A DNA stretch of 64,000 nucleotides from Paraburkholderia sp. UYCP14C (GCF_004197395.1 NZ_SELS01000009.1:124001-188000), one strand, 5' to 3'; positions 44,117 through 53,787 are shown, counted from the first letter of the stretch. The notes: generated by a model from the sequence alone, not told the origin. A program made the numbers and translations.

Positions 44117-45790
44117 TCACTGCCCATTGCCATACAGATCGAGCAGCATCAACGTCACGCCATTGGTCCACCCGAAGCCGTCCTGCAGCGGATACTCGCC
44201 CCCACCGCCACCGCCTTCTCCCGCACCCTCGACGACGTACTTCTCGACGAGCTTCTGCTGCGTGTTGTAGACGTTCTGGACGTCCGCGAGAAAGCGCGTG
44301 CCGATCGGCTGAGCGAGGTCGGCGCGTCCGTAGCGCTTGAGGCCCTGAATCGCGATCCAATGCAACGGCGCCCAGCCGTTCGGCGCATCCCATTGCTGCG
44401 TGGTGTTATAGGTCGACGTCGCGAGGCCGCCCTGTTTGAGCAGCACGTTCTGCACGGTCCGCGCGGTCTTCCACGCGCGATCGGGCCACGCCACGCCCGC
44501 CATCAGCGGATACAGCATCGCCGGTGTCTGGTTGTCGCGTGACTTGCCGAGTTGCCAGTCGTAGTCGCCGTAGTAGCCGTTGCTGTTCCACAGATAGCGG
44601 TTGATGCCTTCCGCGCGCCGCGCCGCGTGGCCGATGAACTGCGCGACGCACCGGAAGTCGCGTGTCTCCGAACAGCCGCGCGCGATCGTCGTCTCGAGAT
44701 GGAACAACAGGCTGTTCAGGTCGACCGGGATGATCGATGTCGTGCGCACCGTGGCGAGCGTCTGGTTGTCGCCGAACCAGCGCGAGCTGAAATCCCAGCC
44801 GCTTTCGGCGGTCGCGCGCAGATCGCGGTAGACCTGGCTGGCCGGCCGCCCGCTCGCCTGCGCGGTCTGCACGTCCTCGAGATACGACTCGTCGCGCGGC
44901 GTGTCCAACTCGTCCCAGTAGCGGTTCAGCACGGTGCCATCATTGAGCACGACCACATTGCGCGTCGCGCCGCCGCGTGGCGTGCTGGTCGAGCCCTGCA
45001 TCCAGTACGCGTACTCCTTGCGCAGTTCGGGCAAGTACTTCTGATAAACCTTGTTGCCTTCTTTTTGCGCCGCGAGCTCGACCATATACGAGTAGAACGG
45101 CGGCTGCGAGCGGCTCAGATAGTACGTGCGATTGCCGTTCGGAATATGCCCGAACGTGTCGATCATGTACGCGAAGTTGTCGAGCATGTCGTCGACGAGA
45201 TCTTCGCGCCCGGACTCCTGCAGCCCCAGCATCGTGAAATAGGTATCCCAGTAGTAGCCTTCGCGAAAGCGGCCGCCCGGCACCACGTATGGCTTGGGCA
45301 GCGGGATCAGCGAGCTGTAGTCGGGCGCGCTCGTCGTCGTGCGCGTGAGGCCGTTCCAAAGCCAGTCGATGTGTTCGCGCAAACTCTGGTTCGGCGGCGG
45401 CGTGATGCTCTGATCGGGCGGCGGTGTGAAGTACTGGCTGACGAATTTCTGCAACGAAAAGCCGGGCTGGTTCTTCTGCGTTTCGTATAACTGCACGATC
45501 GCGGCGGGATTGCCGTTCGGCGTTGCGTCGACGAACGTCTTCTGGTCGGCGAAGATCTGCGCGGTTTGCACGGCGACGAACAGATCGCCGTACAGAATGT
45601 CGGGCGCGGGCGGCAGCGTGCCGCCCACCTGGGTATCGGCCAGACTGCTCGCGGACGCGAAGACGAGCGAGGCAATACAGGCGACGCCGAGCGTGATCGG
45701 CGAACGCCGCAGCACGAAGTACTTATTTGAGCCGGGGAAGAGATGCGCGTTTGATGCGATGCTGATGCGAGACAGTGATTGAATGCTCAT
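44117..45790 (-). CDS. treA: Periplasmic trehalase (GH37)
   Basis: A 557-residue exported enzyme that hydrolyses trehalose to two glucose molecules. A signal peptide with a long n-region ends near residue 51 (SSLA). Both GH37 signatures are present: [14 protein letters not shown] at 172-185 and [10 protein letters not shown] near 475. A poly-Gly stretch ([14 protein letters not shown]) near the C-terminus is the usual substrate-closing loop. GGAGG precedes the ATG. It stands alone; no trehalose transporter lies beside it. It probably serves osmolyte scavenging. Confidence 0.95.
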   Translation of the reverse strand: MSIQSLSRISIASNAHLFPGSNKYFVLRRSPITLGVACIASLVFASASSLADTQVGGTLPPAPDILYGDLFVAVQTAQIFADQKTFVDATPNGNPAAIVQLYETQKNQPGFSLQKFVSQYFTPPPDQSITPPPNQSLREHIDWLWNGLTRTTTSAPDYSSLIPLPKPYVVPGGRFREGYYWDTYFTMLGLQESGREDLVDDMLDNFAYMIDTFGHIPNGNRTYYLSRSQPPFYSYMVELAAQKEGNKVYQKYLPELRKEYAYWMQGSTSTPRGGATRNVVVLNDGTVLNRYWDELDTPRDESYLEDVQTAQASGRPASQVYRDLRATAESGWDFSSRWFGDNQTLATVRTTSIIPVDLNSLLFHLETTIARGCSETRDFRCVAQFIGHAARRAEGINRYLWNSNGYYGDYDWQLGKSRDNQTPAMLYPLMAGVAWPDRAWKTARTVQNVLLKQGGLATSTYNTTQQWDAPNGWAPLHWIAIQGLKRYGRADLAQPIGTRFLADVQNVYNTQQKLVEKYVVEGAGEGGGGGGEYPLQDGFGWTNGVTLMLLDLYGNGQ

Positions 45791-46151
45791 GATGCCTCCA
45801 AGGTTGTGGGCATTTCACTGGTCTCATCGCACGCCATTCGATGCCGTCTCCCGGCGACACGCGAGTCCGACACGAGGTGGCCGGATCAATGGCTCCGAGA
45901 GCATCGCACGCTTTCGAAGCATCAGGCAACTGCGGCGCAGCGCATCCTGCATGCACTCAGCATGAAGAATGAAACGTGATGAACGAAGGGGAGGGTGCGC
46001 GCAATCGCGTATTTGCGCGTGCTTCGTGATTTGAAGCAATGGAAGTGTCGATCGCGAGCGGTTCCGCGAGAGAAACCGCTCATCGAGCAAACGACGTACC
46101 TGCGTCGACCATTCGGCAGGCCGGCGCGGGTACGCGAGAACAACGAGAAAA
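45791..46151. other. Intergenic region upstream of trehalase
   Basis: The region carries the trehalase promoter and the 3' end of the binding-protein transcript. A perfect 8-bp inverted repeat, GAGCGGTT at 46056-46063 with AACCGCTC at 46074-46081, lies 70 bases after the binding-protein stop and may end that transcript, though without a T run. No gene is evident. Confidence 0.45.
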
Positions 46152-46952
46152 TTACTGCGCGATAGGCTGCGTCACGTCCGTGCCGAACCAGTGCATCGAG
46201 ATCTTTTTCAGCGTACCGTCCTGCTTCAGTTGGGTCAGCGCATCGTCGAGCGCTTTCGCGAACTTCGGATTGTCCTTGCGGAACGGGATGCCCATTTCCT
46301 GATCGGCGCCTTTCAGCACCGCGCCCGTGCGCAGCGGCAATTGCGAGTTCTTGATGATGTACGGCAGCATCAGCCGATCGTCGATCGTCGCGTCGATACG
46401 CTTCGCGGCGAGATCGCGCAGCTTCTCGGGCGCGCCCGGATAAGTCTGCACGTTGATGCCGGGCACCGCGCGCGCCATCTGGTCATAGTTGGTGCCGAGC
46501 GTCACGCCGATCTTCTTGTCGCCCTTGAACTCGTCGAGCGATTTGAACTCACGCTTGTCGTCCGCCCGTTGAATCAGTTGCGCGGCCGAGTAAGTGTACG
46601 GCTGGCTGAAATCAAGAACCTGTTTGCGTTGCGGGGTAATGGTGACCTGATTGATGATCACGTCGAATTTGCCGCTTTGCAGCGCCGCGATAATGCCGCT
46701 CCACTCGGTCGGAATGAACTCCGGTTTTACGCCGAGCTTCGCTGCCACGGCCTTCGCGACATCGACGTCGAAGCCTTCCAGTTGACCGTCCTTGTTGCGC
46801 GAGTCGAACGGCGGATAGGTGCCTTCGAGACCGATCTTCAGGACTCCGGCCTGTTTGACCGAGTCGAGCAGATCTTCGGCATGCGCCGCGACTGCAGTAA
46901 AGCCGAGGGCGGAGATGGCCAGCGCGTTAATCAGCAGCTTCGAAAGTTTCAT
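46152..46952 (-). CDS. ABC transporter periplasmic amino-acid-binding protein (family 3)
   Basis: A 266-residue protein from the ATG at 46952 (AGGAGA upstream). The signal peptide ends near residue 24 (AAHA). The bilobed SBP family 3 domain shows GVLKIGLEGTYPPFDSRNKD at the start, LEGFDVDVAKAVAAKLGVKP, and the hinge DVIINQVTITPQRKQVLDFS. It resembles cystine/polar-amino-acid binding proteins. No permease or ATPase gene is next to it, so it must use components encoded elsewhere. It is convergent with nothing and tandem with the LysR gene upstream. Confidence 0.92.
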   Translation of the reverse strand: MKLSKLLINALAISALGFTAVAAHAEDLLDSVKQAGVLKIGLEGTYPPFDSRNKDGQLEGFDVDVAKAVAAKLGVKPEFIPTEWSGIIAALQSGKFDVIINQVTITPQRKQVLDFSQPYTYSAAQLIQRADDKREFKSLDEFKGDKKIGVTLGTNYDQMARAVPGINVQTYPGAPEKLRDLAAKRIDATIDDRLMLPYIIKNSQLPLRTGAVLKGADQEMGIPFRKDNPKFAKALDDALTQLKQDGTLKKISMHWFGTDVTQPIAQ

Positions 46953-47089
46953 TGAGTGTCTCCTCTGTACTTGAGTATCAGGCTGCACAACGCAACGATT
47001 TCATCATCGTGTTTGCACCTACGACAGTCTCCCTCCGTGGAACAAGTCGGGGTGCGGGCGTCATCCTAGCACTCCAAAAGTCGTCTGTT

Positions 47090-48016
47090 TCATCTTTGTT
47101 CGGAGGCGGACGCGCGGGGATGAAACTCCGGTTTCGAAAAATCGCAGAACTCCCGCGTAAGGCTCGCGACGTGCGAATAGAGCGGCTGCGGTCCGTCGCT
47201 GCGATAGACCGCGTAGTACCGCACCGGCGGCAGCTCCGGCTGCGAATGCAATACCGTGAGTTCGCCTTGGCGAACGAATTCGGCGAAATAAAGCGCGGGC
47301 AGGTAGCTGACGCCGACACCCGCGATCGTCAGCGAACACAGCGAGATCAGACTGTTGCCCGCGAACGCGCGGCGTATCGAGACGTTGTTCGACTCGAACC
47401 AGCGCTCGTAGATCGCGTCCACGCCGGAAGTGCCGGCCTGCATCAGGATCGGCCACGCGGCGATCTCGTCGAGCGATAGCGTGCGCGCTTCGCCGACCAG
47501 CGACGGGCTGGCCATCCACGCGAGATGCATCTTGCGCAGCGGTATCGACGTGAAGCGCGGCGTGCGGATCGGGGTCGGCGCGATGATGAAGTCGATCTCG
47601 CCGGCGAAAAGCCGCTCCGTCAGTTTCGTGCTGACGTCGATCTCCGGCTCGAACGACACCGCCGGATACGCGTGCCTGATCTCGCGCACGAGGCGGGGCA
47701 GAAAGGTCAGCGCGATCAGCTCGGTAATGCCGATGCGAAAGCGCCGGACTTCCTCGACCTGCTTGCCCATCCTTTCGAGCAGCCGGTCGCGCGATTGCAG
47801 CATTTCCTCCGCGGTGTCGAGCAGCTCGCGGCCTTTCGGCGTCAGGCGAGGCGCGCGGTGGCTGCGATCGAAGAGCGGCGTCGAGAAAAAAACTTCCAGT
47901 TCGTTGACGCGCTTCGAGATCGCGGACTGTGTCGTATGCAGGCGATCCGCGGCCGCGGCGAAGGTGCCGAGCCGGGCCACCCAGTAGACCGCTTCGAGCT
48001 GCTTGAGGGTGATCAC
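47090..48016 (-). CDS. LysR-family regulator of the aconitase-like cluster
   Basis: A 308-residue LysR protein starting with GTG. N-terminal winged helix: LEAVYWVARLGTFAAAADRL and TTQSAISKRVNELE. Effector domain from about 90, with RFRIGITELIALTFLPRLV. It is divergent from the aconitase-like large-subunit gene across 236 bases, and 137 bases upstream of the binding-protein gene in the same direction. It is likely to control both sides. Confidence 0.9.
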   Translation of the reverse strand: MITLKQLEAVYWVARLGTFAAAADRLHTTQSAISKRVNELEVFFSTPLFDRSHRAPRLTPKGRELLDTAEEMLQSRDRLLERMGKQVEEVRRFRIGITELIALTFLPRLVREIRHAYPAVSFEPEIDVSTKLTERLFAGEIDFIIAPTPIRTPRFTSIPLRKMHLAWMASPSLVGEARTLSLDEIAAWPILMQAGTSGVDAIYERWFESNNVSIRRAFAGNSLISLCSLTIAGVGVSYLPALYFAEFVRQGELTVLHSQPELPPVRYYAVYRSDGPQPLYSHVASLTREFCDFSKPEFHPRASASEQR

Positions 48017-48252
48017 GTAGGTCGGAAGTTCAGTGGCGGGGAGAAGATCTGGCCCATGCGCCAGTTCGGTGATAACCCGCAGTATCGAATGCGGCGCGGC
48101 GATCTGGCAAGCGTCCAGGCTGCGAACCAGGAATTTTTTTCATGGATGGAGATGCCGATTTCTCCGCGTTCGCCACATTTGTCTTTGCGATACTGTGCCG
48201 ATAGCGCGTTGAACGGTGCGCCAACGCGGAGTCTAGCGACGAGATCGAGGCC

Positions 48253-49524
48253 ATGTCGGGAAAAACCCTGTCTGAAAAGATTCTGTCGGCCAAAGCGGGC
48301 CGCGATGTTCGCGCGGGCGACGTCGTGATCTGCGAGGTCGACTACGCGCTGGGCACCGACGGCTCGATTCCGATGGCCATCGATTACTTTGCCGCGATGG
48401 ACGGTGACCGGGTGCACGCGCCGCACAAGCTGCTGTTCGCGCTCGATCACTACGCTCCCGCGCCGAGCCCGAAAGCCGCATTGTTGCAGGCCGGCATCCG
48501 CCGCTTCGCGAAAGAGCAGGGTATACGCCTGTTCGACATCGGCGAGGGCATCGGCCATCAGCTCGTCGTCGAAAAGGGCTTTGCCGCACCGGGTCGCCTG
48601 CTGGTCGGCGCGGACAGTCACTCGGTCACGTATGGCGCGGCGAACTGCTTCGCGACTGGCATCGGTTCGTCGGATCTGGCGGGCGTCATGAAGACCGGCA
48701 AGGTTTGGCTCAAGGTGCCGACCTCGATTCGCGTGAACTTGCGCGGCCGGCTCGCGCAAGGCGTCTATCCGAAAGACCTTGCCCTCTACCTCGCTCAATT
48801 GCTCGGCAACGACGGCGCCACCTACGAGACGCTCGAATTCGCCGGCGACGGCGTGCAAAGCCTCGACTTCGAGGACCGCCTCGTGGTCGCCAACATGTCG
48901 GTCGAACTCGGCGCCAAGAACGCGATCTTCCCGTACGACGACGCGTGCCGGCGCTACCTCGAAGGGCGCGTCGACGACCTGTCCGGCGCGGTCAGTGCCG
49001 ACTCCGACGCAATCTATTCCCGCACGCTCGACATCGATCTCGCGACGCTGGAGCCATATGTCGCCGTGCCGCACGAGGTGTCGAACAACGTGCGGGTCGG
49101 CGCGCTCGATACGACAACCGTGCAGATGGTGTTTCTCGGCACCTGCACCGGCGGCCGTACGAAAGACTTCCGCCAGGCGTTGAACGTATTCCGTGAGTTT
49201 GGCGCTCCCGCCGACGGCGTTCAGCTCGTAGTGACGCCAGCTTCGCGCGAGGTGCTGCTGGAACTGACGCGCAGCGGCGAACTCGCCGAGCTGATCGCGC
49301 TCGGCGCCGTGATCGTGACGCCGGGGTGTGGCGCGTGCTGCGGCACGAGCGGCGCGATTCCCGAGGACGGCGCGAACGTGATTTCCACCGCCAACCGCAA
49401 TTTCAAGGGACGTATGGGCAATTCGAGCGCCAATATCTTCCTCGCGTCTCCCGAGGTCTGTGCGGCGAGCGCGATCGCTGGGCGCATCGTGAGTCCTCGC
49501 AAGCTTGGCGCTGGAGAACAGTGA
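48253..49524 (+). CDS. Aconitase-superfamily hydro-lyase, large subunit (LeuC-like)
   Basis: A 423-residue [4Fe-4S] protein. Cluster ligands are in GTCTGGR and TPGCGACCGT; other motifs are FDIGEGIGHQLVVEKG and GADSHSVTYGAANCFATGIG. It belongs to the two-subunit isopropylmalate-isomerase/homoaconitase/dimethylmalate dehydratase group. GTCTGGR replaces the GTCTNGR of true LeuC, and no leuB is nearby, so a role outside leucine synthesis is likely. The small subunit follows immediately, then an RraA-like aldolase and an aminotransferase, suggesting hydration or dehydration of a branched dicarboxylate. Confidence 0.88.
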   Translation: MSGKTLSEKILSAKAGRDVRAGDVVICEVDYALGTDGSIPMAIDYFAAMDGDRVHAPHKLLFALDHYAPAPSPKAALLQAGIRRFAKEQGIRLFDIGEGIGHQLVVEKGFAAPGRLLVGADSHSVTYGAANCFATGIGSSDLAGVMKTGKVWLKVPTSIRVNLRGRLAQGVYPKDLALYLAQLLGNDGATYETLEFAGDGVQSLDFEDRLVVANMSVELGAKNAIFPYDDACRRYLEGRVDDLSGAVSADSDAIYSRTLDIDLATLEPYVAVPHEVSNNVRVGALDTTTVQMVFLGTCTGGRTKDFRQALNVFREFGAPADGVQLVVTPASREVLLELTRSGELAELIALGAVIVTPGCGACCGTSGAIPEDGANVISTANRNFKGRMGNSSANIFLASPEVCAASAIAGRIVSPRKLGAGEQ

Positions 49525-49526
49525 AC

Positions 49527-50027
49527 ATGACCACTTCGATCAGCGGCAGGGCGCGGTGCTTCGGCGACAACGTCAATACCGACTACATCATTTCGTCACG
49601 GCGCAAGCGGGAATCGCTCGATCCCGCCGTGCTGAAACAGTATCTGTTCGAGACGATCGCGCCTGACTTCGCCGCATCGGTGCGCGCGGGCGACATCCTC
49701 GTTGCCGGCAAGAACTTTGGCTGCGGCTCGGCGATGGAGGTGGGCGTCACGGCGGTGGTCGGCGCCGGCATCAAGGTCGTGCTCGCGCAAAGCTTCGCGC
49801 GCACTTACTTCCGCAACGCGGTGAATAACGGGCTCTACCCGATCGAATGCGACACGAGCCGCATCGGCGAAGGCGCTGCGTTGCACATCGAGCTGGGCGC
49901 GCGAGTCATCGTGCGCTGCGCTGGCAATGCCGAGCCGGTGCAGGCCGCGCCCATTGCGGCGGAGATGCTCGCCATTCTCGAAGCGGGCGGCCTCGTTCCG
50001 TACCTGCTTCGACACCCGGCTTTCTGA
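49527..50027 (+). CDS. Aconitase-superfamily hydro-lyase, small subunit (LeuD-like)
   Basis: A 166-residue swivelling domain. Motifs: FGDNVNTDYIISSRRK at the start, VAGKNFGCGSAMEVG in the middle, and FARTYFRNAVNNGLYPIE carrying the substrate-binding Arg. The ATG at 49527 lies 2 bases after the large-subunit stop, with GGAG inside the previous gene; a GTG overlapping that stop is the alternative. It must pair with the large subunit to form the active enzyme. Confidence 0.88.
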   Translation: MTTSISGRARCFGDNVNTDYIISSRRKRESLDPAVLKQYLFETIAPDFAASVRAGDILVAGKNFGCGSAMEVGVTAVVGAGIKVVLAQSFARTYFRNAVNNGLYPIECDTSRIGEGAALHIELGARVIVRCAGNAEPVQAAPIAAEMLAILEAGGLVPYLLRHPAF

Positions 50028-50056
50028 TCACCGTATCCGTAGCGAGGAAGACATCC

Positions 50057-50737
50057 ATGAGCCATTCGAACAAATTAGGATTCCGCATATTGCCGATGCC
50101 CGCGCCGATTCCGGCTGACATGATCGACGCATTCGGCACGATCGTGACGCCGCATATCAGCGACAACATGCAGCGCCTGTGCGGCGTGATCGGCTTGCGA
50201 CGCTATCACCGCGAGAAGAAGCTCGTCGGCCGTGCGCTGACGGTCAAGGTGCGCCCGGGCGACAACCTGATGATCCACAAGACGATCGATATCGCCGAGC
50301 CCGGCGACGTGATCGTCGTCGATGGCGGCGGGGAAGTGACGCAGGCGCTGGTCGGCGAACTGATGCAGATGCATGCGCAGGTGCGCGGCGTGGCGGGCTT
50401 CGTGATCGACGGCGCGATACGCGATGTCGCTGCCTTCTATCACGCGGATTTTCCGTGCTTCGCGCGCGGCAATACGCATCGAGGGCCGTTCAAGGAAGGC
50501 CCCGGCGAGATCAACGTGCCGGTTGCGATCGGCGGCCTCGTGATCGAGGCGGGCGATCTGATCGTCGGTGATGAAGACGGTCTCGTCGCGGTGCCCGTGG
50601 CTCGGCTCGACGAAGTGCTGCAGGCGGCGCGCGCACAGGCGCAGCGCGAACAGCAGCGCAAGGAGGCGATTCTGGCCGGACAGGACAAGCGCGGCTGGAT
50701 CGACGCTTATCTGAAAGAGCAGGGCGTGATCGTCTAG
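50057..50737 (+). CDS. RraA-like class II aldolase (HMG/CHA aldolase type)
   Basis: A 226-residue protein with GAGGAAG ahead of the ATG. The family motifs are AGFVIDGAIRDVAAF (the Gly...Arg-Asp signature) and VGDEDGLVAVP. Relatives cleave 4-hydroxy-4-methyl-2-oxoglutarate or 4-carboxy-4-hydroxy-2-oxoadipate to pyruvate plus pyruvate or oxaloacetate, and need a divalent metal. The C-terminal 35 residues are a charged helix. It follows the hydro-lyase subunits, whose likely product would be such a tertiary 4-hydroxy-2-oxo acid. A regulator-of-RNase-E role (RraA proper) is unlikely given length and context. Confidence 0.82.
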   Translation: MSHSNKLGFRILPMPAPIPADMIDAFGTIVTPHISDNMQRLCGVIGLRRYHREKKLVGRALTVKVRPGDNLMIHKTIDIAEPGDVIVVDGGGEVTQALVGELMQMHAQVRGVAGFVIDGAIRDVAAFYHADFPCFARGNTHRGPFKEGPGEINVPVAIGGLVIEAGDLIVGDEDGLVAVPVARLDEVLQAARAQAQREQQRKEAILAGQDKRGWIDAYLKEQGVIV

Positions 50738-50776
50738 GCACCGCGAACGCGCACGATTAAAGCGAAAGGCACACAC

Positions 50777-51988
50777 ATGAAACTGATTGCAACGCGTCTC
50801 GACCGGATCAAACCCTCGCCGAGTTCGATGGCGACCGCGCGCGTCAAGGAACTGCGCGCGGCGGGGCGCGAGATTATCGGACTCACGGTCGGCGAGCCGG
50901 ACTTCGATACGCCGCCCCATATTATCGAAGCGGCGTACGACGCGATGAAGAGCGGCAAGACGCGCTACACGGTGGTCGACGGTACGCCCGAATTGAAGCG
51001 CGCGGTGCGCGACAAGTTCGAGCGCGAAAACGGCCTGATTTTCGCGCAGGATGAAGTGAGCGTCGGCAATGGCGGCAAGCAGGTCATCTTCAATGCGCTG
51101 ACCTGCACGGTCGACGAGGGCGACGAGGTGATCGTGCCCGCGCCGTACTGGGTGTCGTATCCGGACATGGTGCTGCTCAATGGCGGGCGCCCCGTCATCG
51201 TCGAATGCGATGTCGATAGCGGCTACAAGATGACGCCGGCGCAACTGGAGGCTGCGATCACACCGCGCACGAAATGGCTGGTGCTCAATTCGCCGTGCAA
51301 TCCGACCGGTGCGTCGTATACCCACGGCGAACTGGTGGCATTGGGCGAGGTGCTGAGCCGCCATCCGCACGTGTGGATTCTGACCGACGACGTGTACGAG
51401 CATCTGATTTACGACGGCCTCGAATTCGCCACGTTCGCGCAGTGCAATCCGCATCTGCAGGAACGTACGCTGACGGTCAACGGCGTATCGAAGGCCTATG
51501 CGATGACCGGTTGGCGCATCGGCTTCGCGGGCGGTCCGAAGACGCTGATCAAGGCGATGGCGAAGCTGCAATCGCAAAGCACGACGAATCCATCGGCGAT
51601 CAGCCAGGCGGCCGCGCTGGCCGCGCTCAATGGTCCAAAAGGTTTTCTCGCCGACTGGCGCACACAGTTCCAGCGGCGGCGCGATCTGGTGGTGGACAGC
51701 CTGAACGCCATCGACGGACTCTATTGTCCGCGTCCGACCGGCGCGTTCTATGTCTATCCGTCATGCGCGGGCGTGATCGGGCGGCGTACGCCCGACGGAC
51801 GCGTGATCGCCAACGACAGCGATTTCGTCATGTACCTGCTCGAATCCCAGGACGTCGGCGTGATCCAGGGCGCGGCATTCGGCTTGTCGCCGGCATTCCG
51901 GATCTCGTTTGCGACGTCGTACGAGCAGCTTCAGGAAGGATGCCGGCGGATCGCCATCGCGTGCGAATCGCTAACGAGAGATGCGTGA
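50777..51988 (+). CDS. Class I/II aminotransferase (aspartate aminotransferase-like)
   Basis: A 403-residue PLP enzyme. Visible motifs: GLTVGEPDFDTPPHI near the start, the NSPCNPTGASY loop, TDDVYEHLIYDG, and VNGVSKAYAMTGWRIGF with the PLP lysine. The late Arg segment FRISFATSYEQL binds the substrate carboxylate. The ribosome site AAAGG is good. In this cluster it would convert an amino acid into the 2-oxo acid used by the hydro-lyase and aldolase. Confidence 0.92.
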   Translation: MKLIATRLDRIKPSPSSMATARVKELRAAGREIIGLTVGEPDFDTPPHIIEAAYDAMKSGKTRYTVVDGTPELKRAVRDKFERENGLIFAQDEVSVGNGGKQVIFNALTCTVDEGDEVIVPAPYWVSYPDMVLLNGGRPVIVECDVDSGYKMTPAQLEAAITPRTKWLVLNSPCNPTGASYTHGELVALGEVLSRHPHVWILTDDVYEHLIYDGLEFATFAQCNPHLQERTLTVNGVSKAYAMTGWRIGFAGGPKTLIKAMAKLQSQSTTNPSAISQAAALAALNGPKGFLADWRTQFQRRRDLVVDSLNAIDGLYCPRPTGAFYVYPSCAGVIGRRTPDGRVIANDSDFVMYLLESQDVGVIQGAAFGLSPAFRISFATSYEQLQEGCRRIAIACESLTRDA

Positions 51989-52023
51989 AGGAAAGCTGAT
52001 AATAAATCTGCCAAGGAGACACC

Positions 52024-52926
52024 ATGCATACGCTGATACAACGCGCGCTGCCGGCGCTGCTGATAGGCTGTTTGACGCTCGGCGCACACGCGCAGGATCT
52101 GACGGGGCGGCTCGCCAATATCAAGGCGCGCAATACCATCGTGCTCGGTTACCGCGAATCGTCGTTGCCCTATTCGTACTATGACAACGAGCAGAAGGTG
52201 GTCGGCTATTCGCACGACATCGCGCAGCAAATCGTCAAGGAGATCCAGCAGGCGATCAATGCGCCATCGCTGCAGGTCAGGATGATTCCGGTGAACGCGC
52301 AAAACCGCATCCCGCTGGTGCAGAACGGCACGATCGATCTCGAATGCGGCGGCACGACCAACAATAAGGAGCGCGCCCAGCAGGTCGGATTCTCCAACAC
52401 GATTTCGGTGACCGAAACGCGGCTGCTGACGAAAGCCAATTCCGGGATCCATTCGTTCAACGATCTGAATGGCAAGACCGTTGCCGTGACGGCTGGCACC
52501 ACCTCGGAGCGCTTTCTGCGCAAATACGTCGAGGAGAAGCACGCGAACATCACGGTGGTCGCCGCGCGCGATCATAGCGGCTCGTTCCTGAACCTCGAAA
52601 CGGGACGTGCACAGGCCTTTTTCATGGATTCGGACGTGCTGTCGGCGGAACGTGCAACCTCGTCCAATCCGGCCGACTACGTGGTGACCGGCGATCCGCA
52701 AACGCACGAGGCGATTGCCTGCATGTTGCCGAAGGACGATCCCGCGATGAAGGCGATCGTAGACCGCGCGATTGCGAAGATCGAACAGAGCGGCGAAGGC
52801 GAGAAGCTCTATAAAACGTGGTTCATGTCGCCGATTCCGCCGAAAGGCATCAATCTCGACATGCCGATGAGCGACACGATGAAGGCCGTGTTCGAGCACC
52901 CGAACGATCGGCCGATGGATGATTGA
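52024..52926 (+). CDS. ABC transporter amino-acid-binding protein (glutamate/aspartate GltI-like)
   Basis: A 300-residue periplasmic protein with AAGGAGA ahead of the ATG and a signal peptide ending at AHAQ (about residue 23). The family 3 binding domain shows TIVLGYRESSLPYSYYDNEQ, SHDIAQQIVKEIQQ, and DLECGGTTNNKERAQQVGFS, as in the glutamate/aspartate group. It closes the aconitase-like gene row. As with the binding protein at 46 kb, no permease or ATPase follows. It suggests the pathway starts from an acidic amino acid or analogue. Confidence 0.92.
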   Translation: MHTLIQRALPALLIGCLTLGAHAQDLTGRLANIKARNTIVLGYRESSLPYSYYDNEQKVVGYSHDIAQQIVKEIQQAINAPSLQVRMIPVNAQNRIPLVQNGTIDLECGGTTNNKERAQQVGFSNTISVTETRLLTKANSGIHSFNDLNGKTVAVTAGTTSERFLRKYVEEKHANITVVAARDHSGSFLNLETGRAQAFFMDSDVLSAERATSSNPADYVVTGDPQTHEAIACMLPKDDPAMKAIVDRAIAKIEQSGEGEKLYKTWFMSPIPPKGINLDMPMSDTMKAVFEHPNDRPMDD

Positions 52927-52952
52927 GCGCGCTGGGTGTCGACGCTGACACC

Positions 52953-53708
52953 CTAAGCCCTCACCACGGTGACCCCGGCCGCTTCGAGCGGCTTGGTCAA
53001 TTCCACGCTGGTCTTTTTCTCCACCACGATGGTTTGCGCGAGCGTGATCTCGCCGATCACGAACTGCGACGCGGCGTTCAGTTTCGACGCCGACGCGAGC
53101 ACGACCGTCTCCGCCGCGCGCGCGGCGAGCGCGCGCTTGATGGCGGCTTCCTCGAAGTCGCCGGTGCTCAGCCCCGCGCTGGGATGCACGCCGGTCACGC
53201 CCATGAAGTACAGGTCGGCATGGATGCGCGCAATGCCTTCCATCGCCGCGGCGCCGACCGCGACGATCGAATGTTTGTAGAGCCGCCCGCCAATCAGGAT
53301 CACCTCGACACAAGGATGTGCGGCCAGCGCCGTCGCGACGCTCGGACTATGCGTGACGATGGTCGCGTGCAAATCGGCCGGCAGTTCCTGGACCAGTAGC
53401 GCCGACGTGGTGCCGCCGTCGACGATCACGGTTTGCCCCGGCGCGATCAACTCGACCGCTCGCCGCGCGATGCGCCGCTTGGCGAGCGTCTCGATGTCCT
53501 GACGTTGCTCGAACGACGCGAGCGCCGCCGACGCGGGCAGCGCGCCGCCATGGACCCGCTGCAAGCGCCCCTCCGCGGCCAGTTCGCGCAGATCGCGGCG
53601 GATCGTATCTTCCGACACGCCGAACGCCGCGCTCAGCTCGCCTGCCAGCACCTGGCCGTTGCGCGCGAGTTCGTCGAGGATCGCTTTCTTGCGTTGGGTC
53701 GTCAACAT
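52953..53708 (-). CDS. DeoR/GlpR-family transcriptional repressor
   Basis: A 251-residue regulator; the ATG at 53708 starts directly with the DeoR helix-turn-helix (MLTTQRKKAILDELARNGQV, then FGVSEDTIRRDLREL). The C-terminal sugar-phosphate-like domain has VIVDGGTTSALLVQELP and FMGVTGVHPSAGLS. It faces the NUDIX gene across 79 bases containing three direct repeats, its likely operator. It could act on the NUDIX gene, itself, or the gene row ending just beside it. Confidence 0.88.
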   Translation of the reverse strand: MLTTQRKKAILDELARNGQVLAGELSAAFGVSEDTIRRDLRELAAEGRLQRVHGGALPASAALASFEQRQDIETLAKRRIARRAVELIAPGQTVIVDGGTTSALLVQELPADLHATIVTHSPSVATALAAHPCVEVILIGGRLYKHSIVAVGAAAMEGIARIHADLYFMGVTGVHPSAGLSTGDFEEAAIKRALAARAAETVVLASASKLNAASQFVIGEITLAQTIVVEKKTSVELTKPLEAAGVTVVRA

Positions 53709-53713
53709 TGGGC

Positions 53714-53750
53714 TGCACGAAATATCTTGAAATTGCACGAAGTTGCACGA
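53714..53750. promoter_or_regulatory. Three direct repeats, probable DeoR operator
   Basis: TGCACGA occurs at 53714-53720, 53734-53740 and 53744-53750, spaced 20 and 10 bases apart, that is, on one helical face. On the other strand it reads TCGTGCA, like the TTCG-type repeats bound by DeoR-family repressors. The site lies between the divergent DeoR and NUDIX start codons. Confidence 0.5.
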
Positions 53751-53787
53751 TACCATGAATCATCATCCATGGTCGACAGGAGGCACC

